Virus record (IMG/VR): IMGVR_UViG_3300034983_000114
Location: 1-38,057 of that record
DNA: 38,057 nucleotides
DNA from: a virus
Reading direction: 5' to 3' (one strand)
Shown here: one piece after another, positions 1 through 5,940 of the stretch
Position numbering within the stretch: the stretch's first letter is position 1
How the letters are laid out: each line of letters begins with the position of its first letter
Position numbers and translations under genes: made by a program
Notes under the pieces: generated by a model
Seen by the model: only the letters and a program-made list of their open reading frames with translations
Told to the model about the DNA's origin: nothing
Database searches by the model: none

Positions 1-125
1 GGGGCGGCCCGGGACGTCGAGGCCCCGCGCGCCTAGCGATGGCCGCTCCCGACTCGCCGACGGTCACGGGCTGGGGGACGGCCGCCGGGAGGGCCCGGCG
101 GCGGGACGTCCCCGCAGGGGCCACA
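1..125. other. Extremely GC-rich left end, possible chimeric or foreign sequence
   Basis: A hand count gives 101 G or C in the first 120 bases (84 %), against about 53 % in the next 60 and 40-45 % in most of the window. A reading frame starting at 39 is open but has the arginine/glycine/proline make-up expected of any GC-rich sequence, and it crosses into a region where a different frame holds the better gene (170-340). I see no phage feature here. It could be an assembly or library chimera, or a genuinely odd genome end. Confidence 0.6.
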
Positions 126-169
126 GAGAGGGAGGTTGGACGTGGTGAGGGGCGAGAAAGGAATGGGTT

Positions 170-340
170 ATGGACTTTAAGGAAGTGCAAGTTCTGGTGC
201 AGGCGGAGGTTTCTGAAGCCCGTAAGAAGATCGTTGAAGATGTTCTCAAGGATCTGCGGGAGATCGACAGGAGAGTGCAGGAGCGGCTTACTCTCCTGGA
301 GCTTGATCTGAGATGGCATAGTCATCCACCACAAAGTTGA
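170..340 (+). CDS. Small charged coiled-coil protein, 56 aa, function unknown
   Basis: The ATG at 170 has an AAAGGA Shine-Dalgarno at 157-162, seven bases upstream, and the frame runs to TGA at 338-340. The product is almost entirely one charged helix, with alternating hydrophobic and Lys/Glu/Arg positions (for example KKIVEDVLKDLREIDRRVQE) and a short His/Pro-rich tail, so it is probably a coiled coil. Local GC is still about 52-57 %, higher than further right. I do not recognise a family. The next gene is also a small coiled-coil protein, so both may be minor structural or scaffolding-like factors, but that is a guess from size only. Confidence 0.55.
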   Translation: MDFKEVQVLVQAEVSEARKKIVEDVLKDLREIDRRVQERLTLLELDLRWHSHPPQS

Positions 341-431
341 ATGGCCTTTTCCTGTATAAGGGGTATAGAGTGTGGTTTAGGCAGAGGTATTTGAAATAGG
401 TTGGCCAAGGACTTTTTGGAGGGTCATTGAA

Positions 432-686
432 ATGTCTGAAATGTCACCTGACCTTTCAGAAGGTACCATTGATAATTTGCGAAGTCAGGTTTCTGACTTG
501 GAGAGTGAGGTTGATGATCTTAAGGAAGAACTTCAAGTTGTCTATTTGGCATTGTTGGAGTTGGATCCCGTGTCTTTTGATGGAAGATGTCAGTTTTGTC
601 ACAGGTTGTTGTTGAAGAGTAAGCCCTTGGGCGGTCATGCTAGTAACTGTCTTTACATGAAGGTGAAAAGGTTTTTTGCTACCTAG
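432..686 (+). CDS. Small coiled-coil protein with a C-terminal zinc-finger-like motif, 84 aa
   Basis: The start ATG is preceded by GGAGGG at 418-423. Residues about 10-45 form a strongly heptad-like acidic helix (LRSQVSDLESEVDDLKEEL), likely a coiled coil for dimerisation. After it come C53, C56, H69 and C73, spaced C-x2-C-x12-H-x3-C, as expected for a small zinc-binding finger. The end is basic and aromatic (KVKRFF), which could contact nucleic acid or a partner protein. The gene to its right (765) also pairs a Cys cluster with helices, though in reverse order. No named family is recognised. A role in regulation or virion assembly is equally possible. Confidence 0.7.
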   Translation: MSEMSPDLSEGTIDNLRSQVSDLESEVDDLKEELQVVYLALLELDPVSFDGRCQFCHRLLLKSKPLGGHASNCLYMKVKRFFAT

Positions 687-750
687 TTCCTGTGCCCCTA
701 AAGGGTACAAGCCTACGAACCTTATCAAGGTTTAAGCCCTCGTAGGGACG
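687..750 (+). ncRNA. Compact intergenic RNA structure (two hairpins, possible pseudoknot)
   Basis: The gap holds one 6-bp hairpin (692-697 with 703-708, loop CTAAA) and one nested hairpin: 712-718 pairs with 740-746 (7 bp), enclosing 719-723 with 727-731 (5 bp, 3-base loop). AGGG at 702-705 could also pair with CCCT at 737-740, which would make a pseudoknot. No T-run follows, so this is not a standard terminator. It lies directly before a gene whose GTG start has only a weak ribosome-binding site, so it may be a leader that controls translation or an RNA-processing site. Function is inferred only from pairing. Confidence 0.4.
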
Positions 751-764
751 TCAATGAAGATTTT

Positions 765-1307
765 GTGATTGAATCTGTAGTAACACTCATTATGAGTAAG
801 GATGATAAAGTGATTGATGCAGAGTTCTTTCCTCTGAAAGAACAATATTGTTCTCTCTGCTCTCAAAAAGATGCATGTAACATGCAGGGGTGTGTTGCCC
901 TTCGAGACTTGCAAAGTGTTCGCTCAGCTCTTAAAACTCTTGTATTCCATAAGGATACAGTAATTCTTACTCTTCGAACAAGAATTAGGGAGCTTCTTCA
1001 TCAATTAAGTCAGCTTACTCCCGATGAGAATCTGTCAGACGTGGAGCTTCAAGGTTGGATTAAAAAGTTTCAGGAAGCTTGTGATATGAATAGCACTTCT
1101 AGTTGTTCTGGTTTCGGCATCGAGTGGATGCGCCATTTATTGGCAGCATTAGCTTCTGAGCAAAGAAAAGCTGCTTCTCTTCTTGCTGATAAGGAGTTGC
1201 TACTTAGAGCTCTTCGTGCGGATGGATATTTCATTTTTACAGAAGATGATGAATTGTTAGCCCCAGTGCATGGGGTGGACAGACCTTCCACCAATGGCCC
1301 TATTTAG
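765..1307 (+). CDS. Cys-cluster/helical protein, 180 aa, function unknown
   Basis: GTG at 765 gives the longest frame; its Shine-Dalgarno is weak (GAAG about six bases upstream). The next ATG at 792 has none, so the start is uncertain. Near the N-terminus C29, C32, C38 and C43 (C-x2-C-x5-C-x4-C) form a compact cysteine cluster that could bind zinc or an iron-sulphur centre. Residues about 45-150 are predicted helical with Leu-rich heptads, probably coiled coil. It follows the structured intergenic segment at 687-750, which may regulate it. I do not recognise a family; the Cys-plus-coil make-up resembles the preceding gene in concept, not in sequence. Confidence 0.7.
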   Translation: MIESVVTLIMSKDDKVIDAEFFPLKEQYCSLCSQKDACNMQGCVALRDLQSVRSALKTLVFHKDTVILTLRTRIRELLHQLSQLTPDENLSDVELQGWIKKFQEACDMNSTSSCSGFGIEWMRHLLAALASEQRKAASLLADKELLLRALRADGYFIFTEDDELLAPVHGVDRPSTNGPI

Positions 1308-1547
1308 GGCTATGTCTCTGAAGTTAGATCATTTTTGTCAACTTTTGATATATTTTCTAGAATTTCAGGATTGTGGTAATGGTTGTGGTATTGTTGATGT
1401 TTTAGTAGAATATTTCTTTTATTGTTTAAAGTAAGGATGCCTTGTTGAGAGTGAAGTTTTATTCTTTATTTATAATATTGGTATTTTCATACCCCTTCCC
1501 TTCTTTTTGTGGTCATTCATTTGCTCTTTAATTAGAGTGGAGGTAAA
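1297..1547 (+). promoter_or_regulatory. Intergenic region with end-of-gene hairpin and candidate promoter
   Basis: The stop codon of the upstream gene lies in an inverted repeat (GCCCTA 1297-1302, TAGGGC 1305-1310), preceded by CCCCA/TGGGG (1261-1265, 1271-1275). There is no T-run, so termination is doubtful. The rest of the ~240-bp gap is T-rich and has no credible gene. A perfect TATAAT lies at 1471-1476 with TTGAGA at 1445-1450; the 20-bp spacing is longer than ideal for a sigma-70 promoter. A promoter for the 1548 gene cluster is plausible but weakly supported. Confidence 0.3.
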
Positions 1548-1943
1548 ATGCCTTTTTGGAGGAGTGCCATGTTGTTGTCACTTAAAGAAATGAAAGAGAC
1601 GGGAGCTTTTCAATATTTTTCTTCTCCATTAGAATTGAGTCGCTCTCTTTCCCTAATGGAAGCGATAAGACAGTCAGGGATTGTAAATGTAAAAGACAGG
1701 GAGTTAGTTGAAGCGTTGGTTTGGACTTTAGATCCCTTAGACCTTTTCCATGTTTTTAAAAAACCTGGGGTTCAAGAATTTCTTCTGAGTAATATTAAAC
1801 CATTGTATCAGACTATAGAGCAAGATTGGGTGAATAGTTTTAGTCAAAAAATACGTAAGGAATATGGGGTGTTTCCACTTGGCTTGGAAGTGGCGGCAGC
1901 CTTGTTGAAGGGTTTAAATCAAGCAAGGGAGGATTCTTTATGA
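1548..1943 (+). CDS. Helical protein of unknown function, 131 aa
   Basis: ATG at 1548 follows GGAGG with 4-5 bases spacing. An internal ATG at 1569 also has a GGAGGAG-like site and is an alternative. The product looks all-helical with no cysteine motif, signal peptide or obvious catalytic residues. Its stop overlaps the next start in an ATGA junction (1940-1943), so the two genes are probably translationally coupled. I do not recognise a family. Its position left of the neck and tail genes suggests a minor virion or assembly role, but nothing in the sequence proves this. Confidence 0.7.
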   Translation: MPFWRSAMLLSLKEMKETGAFQYFSSPLELSRSLSLMEAIRQSGIVNVKDRELVEALVWTLDPLDLFHVFKKPGVQEFLLSNIKPLYQTIEQDWVNSFSQKIRKEYGVFPLGLEVAAALLKGLNQAREDSL

Positions 1944-1997
1944 CTCGGTGGGGTAACGAAGTTCAAGCCTTTTTGAAAAGACGGTCTGCTCAACCTT
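1925..1997 (+). repeat. Direct repeat copy 1: ribosome-binding site plus N-terminal tag
   Basis: This segment starts with AAGGGAGG, contains the ATG at 1940 and encodes the first ~19 residues of the downstream protein. From the shared TGGGGTAA onwards it matches 2318-2365 with only about three mismatches in ~48 bases. The Shine-Dalgarno and its spacing to the ATG (15 bases from repeat start to ATG) are also conserved. The two copies differ by one codon right after the start. Confidence 0.85.
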
Positions 1998-2266
1998 CTG
2001 AAGTAACTCCTGCGTCTGATGTGTATCAGAATGCTATTGAGGCGGCTGAAGCGTCGGAGCAGGCTGCTGAATTGGCCACTGCGTCGGCCAAGAAGGCATT
2101 GATGGCTTGTCCTATGGGGACGGAAGTTAGGAAGGCCTGGGTGCAGGCAACAATTGCGGCCCGGGAGGCGCTTCGGAACTCTCGTTTGGCGGCGTTCGAG
2201 GCGGGCCGAGCACAAGAATGGGCAAACGCTGGGGCTTTAGCCCAATCTCGTATTAATGCTGGCTAG
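1940..2266 (+). CDS. Tag-bearing alanine-rich helical protein, 108 aa
   Basis: The ATG at 1940 overlaps the previous stop and has AAGGGAGG upstream. Residues 1-19 are a basic amphipathic tag (core WGNEVQ, FLKRRSAQP) shared with the next gene. The remainder (about residues 25-108) is a long Ala/Glu/Arg-rich helix. The stretch coding for it (2041-2220) is about 63 % GC by hand count, far above its neighbours, and uses many GCG/GCC codons, which suggests a different origin from the tag. No family is recognised. The tag may target two different proteins to the same place, such as the capsid interior, but this is inference. Confidence 0.75.
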   Translation: MTRWGNEVQAFLKRRSAQPSEVTPASDVYQNAIEAAEASEQAAELATASAKKALMACPMGTEVRKAWVQATIAAREALRNSRLAAFEAGRAQEWANAGALAQSRINAG

Positions 2267-2295
2267 GTAGTGTTGTTGGCATTCATTTCCCTACT

Positions 2296-2365
2296 AAGGG
2301 AGGGTCCTTGATGCAGTGGGGTAATGAAGTTCAAGTCTTTTTGAAAAGACGGTCTGCTCAGCCTT
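2296..2365 (+). repeat. Direct repeat copy 2: ribosome-binding site plus N-terminal tag
   Basis: This is the second copy of the cassette at 1925-1997. AAGGGAGG starts at 2296 and the ATG is at 2311, the same 15-base offset as in copy 1. The encoded tag differs by a one-codon deletion and an Ala-to-Val change. Similarity stops abruptly after the Ala-Gln-Pro codons, where the two proteins diverge completely. Confidence 0.85.
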
Positions 2366-2664
2366 ATGAGAAAGCCAGAATGGTGACACGAAAGAAGTTG
2401 GTGGACAGGTCAGGGGTAGTGGCCGTAACGTTGCAGACTCGATCTGCATCACAATTTTTAGTAACCCCCAAAGCCGTGTTGGTAGAAAATACAGAAGATA
2501 ATACCCAAGTGTGGATGGATAGAAAAACAGGAGAAGAGTTTATTATTTCCTCAGAGGATAGATTAATGGGTTCACCAGGTATGCCTGCTCCTTTGGGTAC
2601 CCGAGGTAAAATTTTTGGTCTTTCTTTACTTCAAGGAATTCGTTACTTAGCAGAGAGACTCTAG
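2311..2664 (+). CDS. Tag-bearing beta-rich protein, 117 aa, function unknown
   Basis: I chose ATG 2311 over the in-frame TTG at 2308 because the spacing from AAGGGAGG then matches the paralogous cassette at 1940. Residues 1-17 repeat the tag of the preceding gene (WGNEVQ, FLKRRSAQP). The rest is unrelated to that protein: residues about 22-95 look beta-rich (VVAVTLQTR, SQFLVTPKAVLV, TQVWMDRKTGEEFII), ending in a short helix. No cysteines or catalytic motif stand out. The shared tag on two dissimilar bodies argues for common localisation or common translational control. Family unknown. Confidence 0.75.
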   Translation: MQWGNEVQVFLKRRSAQPYEKARMVTRKKLVDRSGVVAVTLQTRSASQFLVTPKAVLVENTEDNTQVWMDRKTGEEFIISSEDRLMGSPGMPAPLGTRGKIFGLSLLQGIRYLAERL

Positions 2665-2717
2665 TTTTATCTTGTTTAGTTTTATTATTTTACCCTTAGA
2701 GAGGAGGGTTGGAAATA

Positions 2718-2963
2718 ATGAATTCAGAAATTGAGCTTATTCCAGAATATGTTCAAAGTGTAGTTTTGAAGTGTCCACATGAATTATCGAAGCAAGTGAT
2801 GGAAATCCTTTCTTCAAGGCGTTGGCAGATGTGGGCTTATAATCGAGGCACAACGGAGATTTTTGTTTCTTTTTCTGACTCTATTACCTTTATTCAAGCA
2901 CGCACTCTTTTTAGTGATCTCTTTAAAGAACTTCCAGTTGAAATACACATTAAATTTCCTTAA
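2718..2963 (+). CDS. Small alpha/beta protein of unknown function, 81 aa
   Basis: ATG 2718 is preferred because GAGGAGGG (2701-2708) sits about ten bases upstream; the in-frame TTG at 2709 directly abuts that site. The product alternates strands and helices (VVLKC, helix, WQMWAY, TEIFVSF, helix, VEIHIKF), consistent with a small ferredoxin-like beta-alpha-beta fold, but I do not recognise a family. It is the last gene before a non-coding region with a strong terminator, so it probably ends a transcription unit. Confidence 0.65.
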   Translation: MNSEIELIPEYVQSVVLKCPHELSKQVMEILSSRRWQMWAYNRGTTEIFVSFSDSITFIQARTLFSDLFKELPVEIHIKFP

Positions 2964-3002
2964 TGTGGTATTGATTTGTTTTGGTTATTTTGGATATTTA
3001 TT

Positions 3003-3116
3003 GTGTCTGAGGGGTTGTTAAAGCCCCAGGTCCAGGGGATAAAGGCCCAAAAGCACGTGGATTTCCGGAGTCGTGCGGGGTAGAGGCGGCATATTAAGTG
3101 CCGCCTCTTATTTTTT
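3003..3116 (+). ncRNA. Candidate structured small RNA ending in an intrinsic terminator
   Basis: The ~180-bp gap has no credible gene but is rich in local pairing. GGGGTT 3011-3016 can pair with AGCCCC 3022-3027, or alternatively CCCC 3024-3027 with GGGG 3035-3038. GCACG 3053-3057 pairs with CGTGC 3072-3076, and the terminator stem follows. A weak sigma-70-like element lies upstream (TTGATT 2971-2976, GATATT 2993-2998, 16-bp spacing). The competing G/C-tract pairings could make a switch, or the segment may simply be a structured 3' UTR of the 2718 gene. No known RNA family is recognised. Confidence 0.35.
3082..3116 (+). terminator. Strong rho-independent terminator
   Basis: A 10-bp, very GC-rich stem pairs 3082-3091 with 3099-3108 around a 7-base loop (TATTAAG) and is followed by TTATTTTTT. 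This is the clearest intrinsic terminator in the window. It separates the small-gene cluster on the left from the phosphoesterase/glycosyltransferase genes on the right. Confidence 0.92.
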
Positions 3117-3120
3117 GATA

Positions 3121-3137
3121 CCGATCATTATCGGAGG
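3121..3137 (+). promoter_or_regulatory. Hairpin overlapping the ribosome-binding site of the phosphoesterase gene
   Basis: CCGAT 3121-3125 pairs with ATCGG 3130-3134 around CATT. The final GG is part of the Shine-Dalgarno GGAGG at 3133-3137, six bases before the TTG start at 3144. The fold would partly hide the site and so reduce translation. It is short, so the effect may be modest. Confidence 0.4.
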
Positions 3138-3143
3138 TGTATA

Positions 3144-3707
3144 TTGTCCCTGAGGAGAGCTCATCAGTTTATGCATTGGTGGTTAATATCGCAAGTTCGT
3201 TGTGGTGGAAGACCGATACCAAATAGTCGAGTCTATATGTTAACAGGTTATCCATCTTCGTTAACACAACAACGGTTGTTTTCTTTTATGACAGGTAAAA
3301 AATTAGGGGGCGTAGCACGTATTTTTGGTCCTGATTATTACCATATGACAGTTAGAGGTTGGCAAGGAGTAGTATACCCTTTACCAGAAGTGGTAGATTG
3401 GCTTCGTGAACATAAAGATTGGTTTCATTCAGTGCATTGTTCTCCCAAGGGTTGGGAAATTCTTGGTCCTAAAAAGGCATTGTGTCTTATTTTAGACTGC
3501 CCAGGACTTCAATCTATTTTTAGTAGGTTAAACAAGGATTGGGAAAAGTTTGGTATTCCTTATTATTCTTGGTCAAGCTTTAAGCCACATATTTCTGTGG
3601 CAGAGGGAGTGTCAGAGGTACCAGAAGATTTACCTCTCTTTGTCATAGAGATTGCAGGGTTTGTCTTAGTTAATAAGTCTGATGATTTGTTTTGGAGTTC
3701 ACAATGA
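3144..3707 (+). CDS. 2H phosphoesterase family protein, candidate anti-CBASS (Acb1-like) nuclease, 187 aa
   Basis: The protein has the two signature motifs of the 2H phosphoesterase (LigT/2'-5' RNA ligase-like) superfamily: H67-M-T69 (in YHMTV) and H149-I-S151 (in KPHISV), 80 residues apart as expected. Known 2H enzymes cleave 2',5' or cyclic phosphodiester bonds with these two histidines. Phage members include T4 Acb1 (gene 57B), which destroys the cyclic oligonucleotide messengers of CBASS defence. The size and the GWEILG/ALCLIL segment between the motifs fit that phage branch, but this assignment is by eye. TTG 3144 has GGAGG six bases upstream; ATG 3171, after GAGGAGAG, is an alternative that keeps both motifs. 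The stop overlaps the next ATG (ATGA). An RNA-processing role remains possible. Confidence 0.75.
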   Translation: MSLRRAHQFMHWWLISQVRCGGRPIPNSRVYMLTGYPSSLTQQRLFSFMTGKKLGGVARIFGPDYYHMTVRGWQGVVYPLPEVVDWLREHKDWFHSVHCSPKGWEILGPKKALCLILDCPGLQSIFSRLNKDWEKFGIPYYSWSSFKPHISVAEGVSEVPEDLPLFVIEIAGFVLVNKSDDLFWSSQ

Positions 3708-4093
3708 AATTAGCAGGAAAAGTTAAGCCTTTATTTCTCACTACAGGACACCTCCAAGGGGCTTGGACTTTGTCACCACTTACAGGAGAGCTTAAAAAAG
3801 CCTTGTTGAAAGCGGGGAACAGTCTGTTGGAAGATATGTCGGTTATTCTTTCTCGTAAAGATAGCCAGAATTTGGCGAGTTCTATTTTTTTGGATGGTGT
3901 ATCATCTAAAATTATGGACCCTTGGTTTAAAGATTTATTGTGGCGTGCAACACCACGTATAAGAAAAGAATACCAGGCAGCCCCCAAAGAATTTGATAAA
4001 TGGTCAACACAAAGATCAAATTTGGAGTACCTAGTACGGAAAGCTGTGGTAGACATGGCCCAACAGGCATTATCAATGTGGCGGGTTTTGTAG
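3704..4093 (+). CDS. Helical protein of unknown function, 129 aa
   Basis: ATG 3704 forms an ATGA overlap with the phosphoesterase stop and has GGAG six bases upstream, so it is preferred to the in-frame TTG at 3692. The product is mostly helical, basic towards the C-terminus, with no membrane segment or cysteine motif. Translational coupling to the 2H phosphoesterase suggests that the two products are made together, possibly as partners. I do not recognise a family. Confidence 0.7.
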   Translation: MKLAGKVKPLFLTTGHLQGAWTLSPLTGELKKALLKAGNSLLEDMSVILSRKDSQNLASSIFLDGVSSKIMDPWFKDLLWRATPRIRKEYQAAPKEFDKWSTQRSNLEYLVRKAVVDMAQQALSMWRVL

Positions 4094-4129
4094 CTCTTTC
4101 TTTGTTTCATGTAAAAGTTCAGAGGTGAT

Positions 4130-4810
4130 ATGACTCCAACTCTTATTTTTACCCAGTTTGGAGACAGGGCTTCAGCATTGGAGCCTCAGCGGGTTTTCCA
4201 GCAGCTGATGCTTGTGTGTCCCAAATTGAAACCTCGGGTAATCATCTACTCAGATAGGCCGATTTTGGTGCCTTTTGCAGAAAATATTGATGTTTCAGAG
4301 TTAGTGTCTTGGTTAGATTCAAATGATGAGCGATATGGCTATCATGCTTCAAATTATATTAGGATGTGGGCGTTGCTTCAGGCGTCAGGAGAAGCAGTGT
4401 ATCTTGACGGGGACATGAAGGTGGTGTCTCCATCCTTTGTGGAAGGATTCCAGCTGGCAAAGAAGTTTGGGATTTGTTTACCTCAAAGTAATAGATGGGT
4501 GGTTCGGGAAGATTTGCGTATTGGGGTCGAAGTGTCTAAACAAGACCGTAGAGATATGCGCAGTCCCATTTATGGAACACTATGGAATGCTTCCCCCATT
4601 TTTATAGTACCTCAACATGAAGTGGCTCTACGATTTGTGGATGTTTTTCTGCAAGAGTATCGAAACAATCCAAGGAGAGGTCCTTTAGGTATGTGGCGGG
4701 CAGCATGGAAGTCGGGTGTGTCTCCATTTACATTGCCGGTGCAGTGGTGTCTTCCATCCGAACTTCAATACCTGCCCTATCATATAGTTCATCATGGTTT
4801 CTGGGGTTAG
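4130..4810 (+). CDS. GT-A-fold glycosyltransferase with DxD motif, 226 aa
   Basis: The ATG follows an AGAGGTGAT ribosome-binding site. Residues 76-100 carry the hallmark of nucleotide-sugar transferases of the GT8/GT32 type: a helix (YIRMWALLQASGEA) leading into VYLDGDMKVV, where D93-x-D95 is the metal and sugar-nucleotide binding DxD. A conserved-looking NASPIF segment and the C-terminal IVHHGFWG fit the acceptor side and the last histidine of such enzymes. No membrane anchor is seen, so it should act in the cytoplasm. The gene abuts a second glycosyltransferase. Acceptor unknown: a virion protein, host glycan or modified DNA base are all possible. Confidence 0.78.
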   Translation: MTPTLIFTQFGDRASALEPQRVFQQLMLVCPKLKPRVIIYSDRPILVPFAENIDVSELVSWLDSNDERYGYHASNYIRMWALLQASGEAVYLDGDMKVVSPSFVEGFQLAKKFGICLPQSNRWVVREDLRIGVEVSKQDRRDMRSPIYGTLWNASPIFIVPQHEVALRFVDVFLQEYRNNPRRGPLGMWRAAWKSGVSPFTLPVQWCLPSELQYLPYHIVHHGFWG

Positions 4811-4811
4811 A

Positions 4812-5564
4812 ATGCAAAGAGCCATTATGGTAGTAGATCAGACTCTTTTGAGTTGTGTAGATTTGGCAGTACAGTCGTTGCATAGAGTTTCTCCATCAGC
4901 GGAAATTCTAGTATTTGGAGTTGGGTTGTCTATTTCACAAAAGAAAAAATTAGAGGAGGCGGGTGCCTTAATTAGGGATCTTCAGTTATCAACTGAAGAT
5001 TGGTTGAATCATTGGTTCTTTTTTAAACCGAAAAGTTATTCTTGGGTAATACATCAGCCTGGGGACCAAGTCCTTTTGCTAGACGTAGATATGTTATTTT
5101 TTGGGGATCCGTGGGGTTGTTTTGGAGACTTTGATGTGGGTTTTTGTCTCAGAAATCGGGATAGAAAATATGGTCCGTTTAACGGAGGTTTGGTGGCTTT
5201 GACAGCCTCACAAGCTGTTAATTCCTTTATGGATTTATGGTGTTCTCAAATAATTAATCCAACGTGGAAAGAAATTTCTGAATGGAAGAGTAGGACTAAA
5301 AACCGATCAGAGCTTACTGCACGGTGGAGTAATCAATATTTTCAGTTTGCCGCAATGGATCGTCGAGAGACGTTGCCTTGGCAGCTGAAAATTCAAGCCC
5401 TCTCTCCCATATGGAATTGGTTAGCTGTAAAATCTTATGGTAAATCTTTTCAAGAGTTAGAATTTTATCGTCCCAAAGTGGTGCATTTTAAGGCAAATTC
5501 TAGAATGTCAATGTTTCGTATAGCGAAGGAGTGTTTGGGTTTGGAGGTGTGGAATGGCAAATGA
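4812..5564 (+). CDS. GT8-like glycosyltransferase, 250 aa
   Basis: I prefer ATG 4812, just after the previous stop with GGGG nearby; the in-frame ATG at 4794 inside the upstream gene has no ribosome-binding site. The motif order matches retaining GT8-type enzymes: FKPKSY 71-76, LLLDVDMLFFGDP with D91-x-D93, NGG 124-126 and KVVHFKA 222-228, whose histidine is the usual third metal ligand. It is better matched to the family than its upstream neighbour. The pair could add two successive sugars, but neither acceptor nor sugar can be read from the sequence. Confidence 0.82.
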   Translation: MQRAIMVVDQTLLSCVDLAVQSLHRVSPSAEILVFGVGLSISQKKKLEEAGALIRDLQLSTEDWLNHWFFFKPKSYSWVIHQPGDQVLLLDVDMLFFGDPWGCFGDFDVGFCLRNRDRKYGPFNGGLVALTASQAVNSFMDLWCSQIINPTWKEISEWKSRTKNRSELTARWSNQYFQFAAMDRRETLPWQLKIQALSPIWNWLAVKSYGKSFQELEFYRPKVVHFKANSRMSMFRIAKECLGLEVWNGK

Positions 5565-5925
5565 AGATACAAACTGGAAAGGAACGGGTAAGCCCCGTGA
5601 CGATATTCGTATAGCTTGGGAAAAGTTAGATAGCAAGAATCGACCAGGTTGGGCAGCATATGTAAAACTTTGTCGTGAAGAAAATGACCGGCAAAAGCAA
5701 CGATCTAAATTTGAATCTGTGTTACAAGCTCGGGTGGGAGTTAGAATTACGTTACCACAAGATTTAGAAAATGATTGGCTTGTCGCTTCTAAAGAGAAAG
5801 GGTGGGAACCCCAAAAAGTAATAGAAGCAAAGATAACAGGTCATAAGTCTTGTATATATTTTTTGCTGCAACAGGAAGCAGATGCCATTTCAAGTTTTTT
5901 TAAAACATGGGAAGAAGGTCGTTGA
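5554..5925 (+). CDS. Hypothetical protein, 123 aa
   Basis: ATG 5554 lies inside the end of the glycosyltransferase gene (11-base overlap) and is served by GGAGGTG about five bases upstream, so translation is probably coupled. The N-terminal third is hydrophilic and Lys/Arg/Asp-rich. The middle (about 60-85) and C-terminus look alpha/beta (VRITLPQDL, CIYFLLQQEAD). No recognised domain, cysteine cluster or membrane segment. Its coupling to the sugar-transfer genes is the only hint of function. Confidence 0.65.
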   Translation: MANEDTNWKGTGKPRDDIRIAWEKLDSKNRPGWAAYVKLCREENDRQKQRSKFESVLQARVGVRITLPQDLENDWLVASKEKGWEPQKVIEAKITGHKSCIYFLLQQEADAISSFFKTWEEGR

Positions 5926-5940
5926 CTTGGTATTAAGTTT

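Noticed and set aside
39-311. Open frame of 90 codons at the left end
   Set aside because: It starts in the 84 % GC stretch, has no ribosome-binding site and conflicts with the better 56-aa gene at 170-340 in another frame.
687-750. A possible degenerate tRNA in the first structured gap
   Set aside because: A T-arm-like stem has a mismatch, there is no anticodon arm of correct geometry and no acceptor pairing over 7 bases, so a generic RNA structure is the better description.
3670-4110. A 146-codon frame on the minus strand
   Set aside because: It lies opposite a real + strand gene with ATGA coupling, and has no coherent domain or ribosome-binding site. The many other minus-strand frames in the window are also shadows of + genes.
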